From positions 1 through 23,851 of the forward strand of contig CAAENB010000143.1 of NCBI GenBank assembly GCA_900757235.1: a stretch of DNA of 23,851 bases, written 5' to 3'. This document shows positions 7,684-14,560 of the stretch, one piece after another; within the stretch, counting starts at the first letter, position 1; each line of letters opens with the position of its first letter. The DNA comes from an uncultured Collinsella sp. (GTDB lineage: Bacteria > Actinomycetota > Coriobacteriia > Coriobacteriales > Coriobacteriaceae). The notes under the pieces are model-generated. The model was not told the origin of the DNA and did no database searches. It worked only from the letters and a program-made list of their open reading frames with translations. Both the position numbers and the translations under genes were made by a program.

Positions 7684-8817
7684 CTAGCTCGTTTTGCCCA
7701 TCAACGTGATACGGATGCTTGGATGGGTGTATTCGTCAAACTCGTCCTCGGGCTCCGTGTCAAACGAATAGTACGTTTTGATGGGGTCGTCGCTCGTCCT
7801 GATGGAGATTCTCTCGTAGAGCGAACCGTTCAAGAAAGCTTGCCTAAACTCTTCGGGGAGCTTTTGCGGTGCTAGGAGCTCGGGACTTATGGTCTTGACA
7901 TCTACGGTTTGGACGACAGAGGAAAGCTCGTCCAAGTCGAGTTCGATGCGGGCGAGGTTGTCCTCAAGGCTCGCGCGGGGGTCGATCTCTGCTATGTAAC
8001 TCACTTCCTTGAGCGTTCCCTTGTTATCGAAATCCAGGTACGTATAGGTCTTCTGGGTATCGGAGTCGCCGTCGTGCAAGTAGCCGCGGACGTGATAGCC
8101 GTAATCTTGATATCGCTCGTAAGGGTCATCGGCGGACACGTACTCGCATGCGGGCTCTAGCGTCTTGCGGGCGATGGCGATCTGCTCGGCCGCGGCCTCG
8201 GCATTCTCCTGCATCTCGATGTTTCCCTGTGCCAGCTGCGGGATATAGGCACCGCACACGATTGCGAGGGGCAGCGCCACAAGCGCGATGATCCACTTTT
8301 TTGCACGGGGGATAGGCACGCCATAGGCTTCCGCCATGGCCTTTGCGTTGGCATAGCTTTCGGTAAGTACGTCCGCTGCGGTGGCGACGGCGCCTACGGC
8401 AGCGGCGACTTCTGCCGCGCCGCCCAGGTTGCGCGCGGTCTCGTTGTCGCTGTTCTTGAGCAGGCGCGCGGCAGCCTGCGTGCCAATAACGCCTGCGATT
8501 TGTGCCGAGCGGTCTTTCTCGGTCTGCTCGACGACGAGTCGGTGCTGCATTTCCTTCCACTGCTTGCCGCGCATGCCAAAGCGCGGTGCGAGCGCGCAAT
8601 AGCAGAAGATGACGAGCTCGACGGCGGTGAGCACCAGGGCGGCTATCATACCCGTTTCTTGGAAGCCTTCGTGATGGAAGACGATGTCGTCGATCATCTC
8701 GAAGGGAATGATCGAAAATGGCAGCACGAACGCCATGGCAAGCGCCGCGCCGGCAACCTTGGGACAGATGCAGTATCGCTGGATGCGTTTGCGTTCTTGT
8801 TCGGAAAGTGTAGCCAT
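7684..8817 (-). CDS. Unknown membrane protein, 377 aa
   Basis: I do not recognise this family. The protein has membrane segments near residues 21-41 and 56-76. A helical, alanine-rich stretch follows (about 90-165, including AAEVAAAVGAVATAADV), then a third membrane segment near 174-193. The final part of about 185 acidic residues contains YLHDGDSDTQKTYTYLDFDN and similar beta-rich sequence. The topology suggests a cytoplasmic or membrane-associated middle and an exposed C-terminal domain, possibly a small ligand- or envelope-binding module. AAGGA lies about 7 bases before the ATG. A possible -10 box (TATACT on the minus strand) lies at about 8900-8905. The gene is convergent with the ABC transporter and divergent from the dihydrouridine synthase, so it is probably monocistronic. 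Confidence 0.8.
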   Translation of the reverse strand: MATLSEQERKRIQRYCICPKVAGAALAMAFVLPFSIIPFEMIDDIVFHHEGFQETGMIAALVLTAVELVIFCYCALAPRFGMRGKQWKEMQHRLVVEQTEKDRSAQIAGVIGTQAAARLLKNSDNETARNLGGAAEVAAAVGAVATAADVLTESYANAKAMAEAYGVPIPRAKKWIIALVALPLAIVCGAYIPQLAQGNIEMQENAEAAAEQIAIARKTLEPACEYVSADDPYERYQDYGYHVRGYLHDGDSDTQKTYTYLDFDNKGTLKEVSYIAEIDPRASLEDNLARIELDLDELSSVVQTVDVKTISPELLAPQKLPEEFRQAFLNGSLYERISIRTSDDPIKTYYSFDTEPEDEFDEYTHPSIRITLMGKTS

Positions 8818-8968
8818 AGCTGGTCCTTGGTGTCGTGGCGGTCGTTGCGGCGCGCGGTGCGTCAGTCCGGGCTAGCGCTGGATAAGAAATATGTGACTTA
8901 GTATAGAGAACCCCCGCCCTCGATGGGCGCTCGATCATACAGCAAAAGTGCGATGGCAGGGGCGTATT

Positions 8969-8999
8969 ATGTGACAAAGGGACAGTCCCTTTGTCACAT
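8969..8999. repeat. Palindromic intergenic repeat A, copy 3
   Basis: The most perfect copy: 14-bp arms ATGTGACAAAGGGA / TCCCTTTGTCACAT around CAG. It ends 15 bp before the dihydrouridine synthase start, so unlike the other two copies it is in a 5' region and could fold in that gene's leader. Confidence 0.9.
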
Positions 9000-9013
9000 T
9001 GATTTGAGAATGG

Positions 9014-9973
9014 ATGTTGATGAATTTATCGCTGGCCCCTATGGAGGGGATTACCGGGCATGTATTCCGTCGCGTGCATGCGGAGTGCTTCGGCGCGCTC
9101 GATTGTTATTACACGCCGTTTTTGCCGCCGCCGCGGGTGGGCAACCGCTTTGGCGGCAAGGCGTTTAAGGAGATCGATCCTGCCAACAACCAGGGGCTCA
9201 ATGTAGTGCCTCAGCTGATGTCAAAGAACGCGGACGAGTTTGTGTGGGCGGCGCAAGTGCTCGCCGACATGGGCTACCGCGAGGTCAATCTCAACCTTGG
9301 CTGCCCCTCGGGTACGGTTGTCGCCAAGGGCAAGGGATCGGGCTTTTTGCGCAACTTGGACGAGCTCGAGGTGTTCTTGAGCGATGTGTGCGAACGCTCG
9401 CCGTTGCCGGTGTCGGTAAAAACCAGGCTGGGGCTGGAGAACGACGACGAATACGAGCGCGTGCTCGACCTGTACTGTCGCATGCCGCTGGCAGAACTGA
9501 TTGTGCATCCGCGCGTACAAAAGGACCGCTATACGGGCTCGCCGCGCAAGGAGTTCTATGGCGAGACGCTGGAGCGTGCGCCGTTTCCGGTCGCCTATAA
9601 CGGCGACATTTTTGATCTTGAGGATATGGATGCACTGGTGGAGGCCTATCCCGGGACACGCCATGTGATGCTGGGGCGTGGCTTGCTCGCGAATCCCGCG
9701 CTCGCTCGCATGGTCAAGGGCGGCCCTGCTGCAACGGCTGCTGAGCTGCAGCGCTTCCACGACACGCTGTTTGCGGCCTATGCGGACGAGATCGGCGGTA
9801 ACGCGGTTTTTCGCATGAAGGAGTGGTGGTTCTACGCCAAGTGTGCCTTCGCCGACCCCGCTACCGTTCACAAGCTCGTACGCAAGACTAAAAAGGTCGA
9901 CGAATACCGCGCCGCCGTCGAGCGCGTCTTTCGCGAGCAGCCACTCGCACCCACAGCCCGCTTCCACGGCTAG
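9014..9973 (+). CDS. tRNA-dihydrouridine synthase family protein
   Basis: The 319-residue product has the Dus FMN-barrel signatures. LAPMEGIT is at about residues 7-14. NLGCPSGTVVAKGKGSG follows, with the catalytic-position cysteine at about 97. VKTRLG and IVHPRVQKDRYTG come next, then YNGDI and the late MLGRGLLANP. Enzymes of this family reduce uridine in tRNA D-loops with NADPH and FMN. I cannot tell which Dus position is modified. Start: ATG 9014 or the nearby in-frame ATG 9020; no strong ribosome site decides it, and only weak GAGAATGG is present. The gene stands alone, 15 bp after repeat A copy 3 and followed by repeats B and C. Confidence 0.93.
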   Translation: MLMNLSLAPMEGITGHVFRRVHAECFGALDCYYTPFLPPPRVGNRFGGKAFKEIDPANNQGLNVVPQLMSKNADEFVWAAQVLADMGYREVNLNLGCPSGTVVAKGKGSGFLRNLDELEVFLSDVCERSPLPVSVKTRLGLENDDEYERVLDLYCRMPLAELIVHPRVQKDRYTGSPRKEFYGETLERAPFPVAYNGDIFDLEDMDALVEAYPGTRHVMLGRGLLANPALARMVKGGPAATAAELQRFHDTLFAAYADEIGGNAVFRMKEWWFYAKCAFADPATVHKLVRKTKKVDEYRAAVERVFREQPLAPTARFHG

Positions 9974-9974
9974 C

Positions 9975-10030
9975 TAGTCGTAGGGGACGTTCTTTAACGA
10001 CTGGTCATTTAAGAACGTTCCCAATGACTA
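9975..10030. repeat. Palindromic repeat B, copy 1
   Basis: Starts 2 bp after the dihydrouridine synthase stop. The outer arms are TAGTCGTAGGGGACGTTCTT and AAGAACGTTCCCAATGACTA, an imperfect inverted repeat of about 20 bp around TAACGACTGGTCATTT. Copy 2 is at 14412-14463 and a decayed copy 3 is at 15136-15220. It directly precedes repeat C copy 1. Confidence 0.8.
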
Positions 10031-10054
10031 CCCGTGCCGAACCCATACAAAAGC

Positions 10055-10109
10055 TGTACGCCAGCATCCAAAGATGTCGAAAAATGTCGACTTTGGATGC
10101 TGGCGTACA
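10055..10109. repeat. Palindromic repeat C, copy 1
   Basis: Perfect 19-bp arms TGTACGCCAGCATCCAAAG / CTTTGGATGCTGGCGTACA enclose a 17-base loop with two copies of TGTCGA. It lies between convergent genes (Dus and sirtuin), 35 bp from the sirtuin stop. Copies 2 and 3 are at 14479-14533 and 15563-15617. Confidence 0.92.
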
Positions 10110-10144
10110 CGTTTTGCACGGCACTTCTCCTTGCGGATAACGGC

Positions 10145-11017
10145 TTAGGAGACGAGCGCTTCTATTACGCGCTCGGCACCGGAGTCGATCAGAATGCTGC
10201 GATCGGCGATTTCTGCCGGAGCGACTGCCTCGCTAAGGTTAACGCACGCGTATGTGGCGCGCTCATTTTTGGCTGTCATCTGCCAAAACGGGTACTTGAT
10301 GATGGCAGGCGTGTTGCCGCCCACCCCAAGCTCAAAGAACAGAACGCGCATATTGCCGTGGCGGTGCAGAAAGTCCTGGTAGCGATCGGCGGCAGCATAC
10401 CAGCCCTTATCCTGCACAAACGTATCATCGGCGCGCAGGTTCATCGTAAGCGGGGCGCCACAATGGGGGCAATGGGGCACAAGTGCAGACGGGATGCGCA
10501 GGTTCTGTTGGGCGGCGACCATATGGCGTACGAGCTCTTCGTTGTCCCAGGTTTCCTGACAGCAGGGTTTGCTGCACTGGAACAGGCCGTAGTCGCCCTG
10601 CGTGTAAAAGAGCCGTTGCTTATCAAAGCCAGCGCGCTGGAAGCAATGGTCTACGTTTGTGGTCAGCACAGAGTAGTCGTGATCGCGCAGCAGGCCCAAA
10701 AGCTGCTCATAGATCGGATTGGGTACGGGGTCGTATCGGTTGCACAGAATGTAGCGGCTCCAAAACGCCCAGTACTCCTCGAGCGAATCATAGGGATAGA
10801 AACCGCCGGAATACATATCGGTAAAGCCGTAGCGTGCGGCGAAGTCACCAAAGAGCTTCTTGAAACGCTCGCCCGAATAGGTGTAGCCCGCTGCGGTGGA
10901 TAGTCCCGCGCCAGCGCCGATTACCACGGCGTCGGATGCGTCGAGTGCGGCTCGGAGCTTATCGATTTGTTTGGAGAAGGTTGCAGTAGATTGCCTCGTC
11001 AGACGCGAGAAATACAT
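10145..11017 (-). CDS. Class M-type sirtuin (predicted protein ADP-ribosyltransferase)
   Basis: The 290-residue product has the Sir2 NAD fold: GAGAGLS at 34-40, TTNVDH at 119-124, a four-cysteine zinc site (C148, C152 or C153, C183, C186), and a late FELGVGGNTP. The residue in the place of the catalytic histidine is glutamine (YTQGDYGLF, Q140). This is the hallmark of class M sirtuins (SirTM), which act as protein ADP-ribosyltransferases rather than deacylases (Rack and colleagues, Mol. Cell 2015, from memory). The macrodomain gene upstream overlaps it by 59 bp. ATG 11017 has AAGG about 9 bases upstream. The target protein is unknown; the usual partner, a lipoylated GcvH-like protein, is not in this window. 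Confidence 0.9.
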   Translation of the reverse strand: MYFSRLTRQSTATFSKQIDKLRAALDASDAVVIGAGAGLSTAAGYTYSGERFKKLFGDFAARYGFTDMYSGGFYPYDSLEEYWAFWSRYILCNRYDPVPNPIYEQLLGLLRDHDYSVLTTNVDHCFQRAGFDKQRLFYTQGDYGLFQCSKPCCQETWDNEELVRHMVAAQQNLRIPSALVPHCPHCGAPLTMNLRADDTFVQDKGWYAAADRYQDFLHRHGNMRVLFFELGVGGNTPAIIKYPFWQMTAKNERATYACVNLSEAVAPAEIADRSILIDSGAERVIEALVS

Positions 11018-11744
11018 TGAAGATCACCTTAAGGTCGGGGTCGTTATGGTCCAGATGATGACGAACGGCATCGATGGCGACGCGCGCGGCAGCCTCTTGC
11101 GGATAGCCAAAGACGCCAGTAGAGATGCAGCAGAACGCGAGAGTACCGAGTCCCTGGTGTGTCGCCTCTTCCAAGCAGCTGGTGTAGCAGCGGCGTAGGA
11201 GCAATTCCTCGCGAGGGCCAGGCTTATGGCCAGGCACGATAGGGCCAACGGTGTGGAAAACGTAGTTGCTGGGCAGGTTGAACGCCGGCGTAACCTTGAC
11301 GTGTGCCGTCGGCTCCTCATGTCCTTGCTTGCACATGAGGTCGGCGCACGTTAGGCGCAGCTGCATTCCGGCGTAGGTGTGGATGGCGTTGTCAATGCAG
11401 CGATGCCCTGGCACAAAACAGCCGAGCATTTGGCTGTTGGCGGCATTGACGATGGCGTCGGCCTTAAGCAGCGTAATGTCGCCGCGCCAAATGGCAACGC
11501 GATTGCGATAGGGGAGTGTGCCGGCATCGGTCGCTCCGCCGCGCTCAAGAAGGCGCTGCTGCAAGTAAGCGTCTTGAATGTTGAGCTTCTCGTCCGCAAG
11601 CGCCTCGGGTGGACGTACGTTCATAAGGGCTCTGAGCAAATCGCGTTGTTCGCTGGCTCTGGCAGGAACAGCAATGGTGCGCCCGTCTTGCCGCTCATCG
11701 AGCAATGCCCTGATAAGCCAAATGCGGCGCTCTGCCTGATTCAT
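10959..11744 (-). CDS. Zinc-dependent macrodomain, protein-ADP-ribose hydrolase
   Basis: A 261-residue protein (start ATG 11744, chosen for AGGAGG six bases upstream; an ATG six codons earlier lacks this). The N-terminal third is a helical extension. The macrodomain follows with GDIT (about 88-91), AIVNAANS, then GCFVPGHRCIDNAIH, which holds C109, H114 and C116. These are the zinc-binding positions seen in SirTM-linked macrodomains. STGVFGYPQEAA is the diphosphate loop. Family role: removes ADP-ribose from proteins, so it would reverse the modification made by the sirtuin encoded downstream. The 3' end overlaps the sirtuin gene, giving a two-gene operon. The operon ends against repeat C. Confidence 0.93.
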   Translation of the reverse strand: MNQAERRIWLIRALLDERQDGRTIAVPARASEQRDLLRALMNVRPPEALADEKLNIQDAYLQQRLLERGGATDAGTLPYRNRVAIWRGDITLLKADAIVNAANSQMLGCFVPGHRCIDNAIHTYAGMQLRLTCADLMCKQGHEEPTAHVKVTPAFNLPSNYVFHTVGPIVPGHKPGPREELLLRRCYTSCLEEATHQGLGTLAFCCISTGVFGYPQEAAARVAIDAVRHHLDHNDPDLKVIFNVFLASDEAIYCNLLQTNR

Positions 11745-11821
11745 AGCCGACCTCCTGTTCAATCGAGATGGTTTCGCTCGACAGTAGTGTGCGGCCTAGC
11801 TCGTTGCTTCAAAAGAAGGCA

Positions 11822-11862
11822 CAAAAAGGTAAGCGCCGTGGAGCGGTATGCCCCGCGGCGCT
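11822..11862 (-). terminator. Terminator of the HxlR gene
   Basis: Read on the minus strand, AGCGCCGCGGGGC and GCTCCACGGCGCT pair into a 13-bp stem with two mismatch or G-U positions, then TACCTTTTT follows. It lies just past the HxlR stop (11886) and before the macrodomain gene. Confidence 0.75.
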
Positions 11863-11885
11863 CAATTTGCAGAAGCCCGCCGCTG

Positions 11886-12218
11886 CTAGGAGTTTCGTAC
11901 GAGCTGCTGATAATCGGTGCCCCATTCCACTAGGGAATCGATGATGGGCATAAGGCTTTGACCGAGCTCGCTAAGCGCGTATTCGGTACGGATGGGCGTT
12001 TCGGGAATGACGGTGCGCGTGATAAGTCCCGCGGCATCCATTTCCTTTAGGTTTGACGAGAGCACCTTTTGGCTGATGCCGGGAATAGCGCGATGTAGCG
12101 CATTGAAGCCCAACGGCTGCTCAACGAGCTGCTGGATGATATAGATCTTCCATTTGTTGCCAAAGAGCTGAAAGCACGTGGCGACGGGGCAGGGAGGCAG
12201 TTCTTCTTTGGTGAGCAT
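11886..12218 (-). CDS. HxlR-family winged-helix regulator
   Basis: The 110-residue product is a typical HxlR: PCPVATCFQLFGNKWKIYII at the start, with the conserved cysteine near residue 10, then FNALHRAIPGISQKVLSSNL as the recognition region, and a short C-terminal dimer helix. HxlR proteins often use the N-terminal cysteine as a redox or electrophile sensor. GAGG lies close to the ATG. The gene is divergent from the ACGX-peptide cassette, with a palindrome TTACC-TTTT-GGTAA (12282-12295) in the shared region. Most likely it controls that cassette and perhaps itself. The protein does not contain other domains. Confidence 0.93.
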   Translation of the reverse strand: MLTKEELPPCPVATCFQLFGNKWKIYIIQQLVEQPLGFNALHRAIPGISQKVLSSNLKEMDAAGLITRTVIPETPIRTEYALSELGQSLMPIIDSLVEWGTDYQQLVRNS

Positions 12219-12219
12219 A

Positions 12220-12244
12220 GCAACCTCGCAATCAGGTAGGTTGC
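12220..12244. promoter_or_regulatory. Inverted repeat in the HxlR leader
   Basis: GCAACCT / AGGTTGC separated by 11 bases, lying across the HxlR ribosome site and 2 bases from its ATG. It could be a second operator or an RNA hairpin that shields the ribosome site. No test is possible from sequence alone. Confidence 0.4.
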
Positions 12245-12280
12245 TTACATTATTGCAGCCGCTGTTACTCGCGACTACTA

Positions 12281-12309
12281 CTTACCTTTTGGTAACTGGC
12301 TAATAGATT
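12281..12309 (+). promoter_or_regulatory. Candidate HxlR operator and promoter of the ACGX cassette
   Basis: A perfect TTACC-TTTT-GGTAA palindrome (12282-12295) is the kind of site expected for HxlR proteins. TTACCT (12282-12287) and TAGATT (12304-12309) are 16 bp apart and could be the -35 and -10 of a plus-strand promoter. The palindrome would then cover the -35 box, so binding would block transcription. Confidence 0.5.
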
Positions 12310-12417
12310 AGTGCCTTCTTTTGGGTGGGCCGCTTTCCTCGCATGATGCATATAGACGCAAAGAGCGTCAAAAACCGGATGGCTTCGACTGGCCGTCCTC
12401 GATTGAAGGGAAATACC

Positions 12418-12663
12418 ATGTCCGAGAATCTTGAGAACGTCGCCGCTTTCGCCTCCTGCGGTACTGCCGACCCTGCGCCTGCTTGCGGCTCCACCGATCC
12501 CAAGGCGGCCCCTGCTTGCGGTACTGCCTGCGGCTCTGCCGACCCGGCTGCCGCTCCCGCCTGCGGCTCCGCTGATCCCGCGGCCGCTCCTGCTTGCGAC
12601 TCTGCCGATCCAAAGGCTGCTCCGGCCTGTGGCACCGCTTGCGGCGCTGCTGACGCTCGGTAA
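12418..12663 (+). CDS. ACGX-repeat cysteine-rich precursor peptide (81 aa)
   Basis: A predicted 81-residue peptide starting at ATG 12418, with GAAGGG 7 bases upstream. A short leader (MSENLENVAAFA) is followed by eight (A/S)C(G/D)X units with cysteines at 14, 23, 34, 38, 49, 60, 71 and 75. Most are spaced 11 residues apart by (S/T)ADPAAAP or TDPKAAP linkers, with two close pairs (34/38 and 71/75). The unit with C60 reads ACDS instead of ACGS. The repeat is also visible in the DNA as a 33-bp period. The pattern matches my memory of 'ACGX-repeat' peptides, predicted substrates of radical SAM enzymes; the modification is unknown. The next two genes follow in the same direction. Confidence 0.88.
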   Translation: MSENLENVAAFASCGTADPAPACGSTDPKAAPACGTACGSADPAAAPACGSADPAAAPACDSADPKAAPACGTACGAADAR

Positions 12664-12687
12664 GTAATTTCTAGGAAGGGACTCGTA

Positions 12688-13308
12688 ATGGATGCTCAGA
12701 CTTGCCTCAAAAAAATGCAGCTTGCCGGGACGCTCTCGCTGGCAACTGTGGACGAAAGTGGCGCGCCGCAAATTCGCTGCGTGAGCGCTGTTCATTACGA
12801 GCCCCGTGCTATCTACTTTCTTACGGCGCGTGGCAAGGAGATGGCCCGTCAGCTTATGGCAGACGGGCGTGTCCAAACGCTTGTCCACACGCGGTTTAAC
12901 GAGATGATCCGCATGTCCGGCGTTGCCACTCCCGTCTCGGAGTCCGAGCAAGTTCACTGGCGCGACGTGATTTACGCCGAGCAGCCGTATCTTGCCAACG
13001 TGTATCCCGGTGATACGCGCGAGGTCAACATCATCTTTAAGGTTGAGAACATAGTGCTCGACTACTTTAACTTGGGAGTTCATCCTATCGAGCGCGCGGT
13101 TTTTACCCTAGACGAAGGCACGGCGCCTGCGCCTGTTAAGGGCTTCCGCATCGATACCGATGCGTGTATCGGTTGCGGTACCTGCCTCGAACGCTGTCCA
13201 CAGAAGTGCATCGAGCCGGGGGACTCGTATCGCATTGAGCCTGAGCACTGCCTGCATTGTGGTGCCTGTGCGGAAAATTGCCCCGTCTGCGCCGTTGAAC
13301 GTCTGTAG
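12688..13308 (+). CDS. Pyridoxamine-phosphate-oxidase-like flavin domain fused to 2x[4Fe-4S] ferredoxin
   Basis: The 206-residue product has an N-terminal split-barrel of the PNPOx-like type (about residues 1-140; GTLSLATVDESGAPQIR then YFLTARGKEMARQL), which normally binds FMN or F420. It ends in a two-cluster ferredoxin with CIGCGTCLERCP (C160, 163, 166, 170) and CLHCGACAENCP (C188, 191, 194, 198). GGAAGGG lies 7 bases before the ATG. The gene is 24 bp after the precursor peptide and just before the radical SAM gene. A plausible job is feeding electrons to the radical SAM maturase, or reducing or oxidising the peptide cysteines. Its ferredoxin end makes it look like a dedicated electron donor, but this is inferred. 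Confidence 0.92.
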   Translation: MDAQTCLKKMQLAGTLSLATVDESGAPQIRCVSAVHYEPRAIYFLTARGKEMARQLMADGRVQTLVHTRFNEMIRMSGVATPVSESEQVHWRDVIYAEQPYLANVYPGDTREVNIIFKVENIVLDYFNLGVHPIERAVFTLDEGTAPAPVKGFRIDTDACIGCGTCLERCPQKCIEPGDSYRIEPEHCLHCGACAENCPVCAVERL

Positions 13309-13355
13309 CCCAAATGTCGTCATCAGTTTTAACATCGACCAAGGGGAGTCCCACG

Positions 13356-14402
13356 ATGCAAAAGCCTGCGTTTGCCTTCCAATGGCATATTACGGATGAA
13401 TGCGATCAGCGCTGCAAACATTGCTATATCTTTGCCAACGGTGCCTGTGCTGGTTTTAAGCGCATGCCGTGGGAGCAGATGGTCGAGATCGTCGATCAAG
13501 CCCAGGCGCTCTGCGACCTCATCGGTCGCCAACCGTACTTTTACGTTACGGGCGGTGACCCCATTCTCCATCCCGATTTTTGGCGCCTTGCCGAGCTCTT
13601 GCACGAGCGGGGTTTTATGTGGTGCGTGATGGGCAATCCGTTCCATCTAACCGATGAGGCCTGTGTCCGCATGAAAGAGTTGGGGTGCCGCAAATACCAG
13701 CTCTCGCTCGATGGGCTCGAGAAAACGCACGATTACTTCCGTAAGCCCGGCTCGTTTGACGAAACCTTGCGTGCGATTGGATGCCTTAAGCGCGCAGGTA
13801 TCTGGGTTGCCGTCATGAACACGGTTTCGAGCATGAATGCTGCAGGGCTGCCGCAGCTCATTGATCTTGTGGCAAGCCTTGAAGTCGACGTGTTCGCCTT
13901 TGGACGATACTGTCCCACGTCGGGCCAAAAGCGCGTTGAGTTCCATCTGGAGCCGCTGGAATATCGCGACGTGCTGCTGGCCGCGCAAGAGCGCATGGAG
14001 TTTCACCAGGCTGCGGGCTGCAAAACGTTCTTCCAGCTCAAAGATCACCTGTGGACGCTTCTTTTGTGGGAGCAGGGTAAGTTCACCATCCCTGCGAACG
14101 CCAAGCCCGGCATGATCTACGACGGCTGCCACTGCGGTACGGGCCATATGACGGTGCTGCCTACGGGCGATGTCTACGCGTGTCGCCGCATGGAGAGCAA
14201 GGTGGGCAACGTCGCTGAGAACTCGCTCGAGGATCTTTTCTTTTCACCGCAGATGGAAGCAAAGCGTGACTTTAGGAAGTTCAAGAAGTGCTCCAAATGC
14301 GAGCTTTTTGGCTGGTGCCGTGGCTGCCCCGCTGTGACGTATGGCTACACGGGTGATATGTACGACGCCGATCCACAGTGCTGGAAAGAGATTGAGGAAT
14401 AG
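13356..14402 (+). CDS. Radical SAM/SPASM peptide maturase (ACGX system)
   Basis: The 348-residue product carries the radical SAM cluster motif CDQRCKHC (C16, C20, C23) near its start, in WHITDECDQRCKHCYIF, and the SAM-binding region FYVTGGDPILHPDF. A C-terminal SPASM domain holds auxiliary cluster cysteines: C258 and C260 in GCHCGTG, then VYACRRM, then CSKCELFGWCRGCP and a final C near the end. ATG 13356 is chosen for AAGGGGAG 7 bases upstream; an earlier in-frame ATG (13314) has no such site. In the family, SPASM enzymes make thioether or C-C crosslinks on ribosomal peptides, often via cysteine. Given the adjacent cysteine-repeat peptide, thioether bonding is likely but not shown. Confidence 0.94.
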   Translation: MQKPAFAFQWHITDECDQRCKHCYIFANGACAGFKRMPWEQMVEIVDQAQALCDLIGRQPYFYVTGGDPILHPDFWRLAELLHERGFMWCVMGNPFHLTDEACVRMKELGCRKYQLSLDGLEKTHDYFRKPGSFDETLRAIGCLKRAGIWVAVMNTVSSMNAAGLPQLIDLVASLEVDVFAFGRYCPTSGQKRVEFHLEPLEYRDVLLAAQERMEFHQAAGCKTFFQLKDHLWTLLLWEQGKFTIPANAKPGMIYDGCHCGTGHMTVLPTGDVYACRRMESKVGNVAENSLEDLFFSPQMEAKRDFRKFKKCSKCELFGWCRGCPAVTYGYTGDMYDADPQCWKEIEE

Positions 14403-14411
14403 GGCCACCGT

Positions 14412-14463
14412 GTCATCGGGGACGTTCTTTAACGACTAGTCATGTAAGGACGTCCCCGATGAC
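14412..14463. repeat. Palindromic repeat B, copy 2
   Basis: 14-bp perfect arms GTCATCGGGGACGT / ACGTCCCCGATGAC enclose TCTTTAACGACTAGTCATGTAAGG by position, with GACTAGTC at its centre. It begins 9 bp past the radical SAM stop and precedes repeat C copy 2 by 15 bp. Confidence 0.88.
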
Positions 14464-14478
14464 TACCTGCAAAAAAGC

Positions 14479-14533
14479 TGTACGCCAGCATCCAAAGATG
14501 TCGAAAATGGTCGACTTTGGATGCTGGCGTACA
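14479..14533. repeat. Palindromic repeat C, copy 2
   Basis: Identical 19-bp arms to copy 1, with a slightly changed loop (TGTCGAAAATGGTCGA). It lies between the convergent radical SAM gene and the ribbon-helix-helix gene, 27 bp from the latter's stop. Confidence 0.92.
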
Positions 14534-14560
14534 TGTTTGGGTTCGGCGGGGGAGCGGTGC

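Noticed and set aside
10034..10903. 289-codon plus-strand frame
   Set aside because: It is antisense to the sirtuin and starts inside repeats B/C; the sirtuin has intact NAD and zinc motifs.
11379..11933. 184-codon plus-strand frame
   Set aside because: It is antisense to the macrodomain gene and crosses a terminator; no family features.
12450..12655. 33-bp repeats taken as a CRISPR or simple satellite
   Set aside because: The period is a multiple of three, in frame, with a ribosome site and conserved cysteine units, so it codes for a peptide; no spacers are unique.
12265..13083. 272-codon minus-strand frame
   Set aside because: It runs across the ACGX peptide and PNPOx gene on the opposite strand; its Gly/Ser/Arg repeats are the complement of the peptide repeat.
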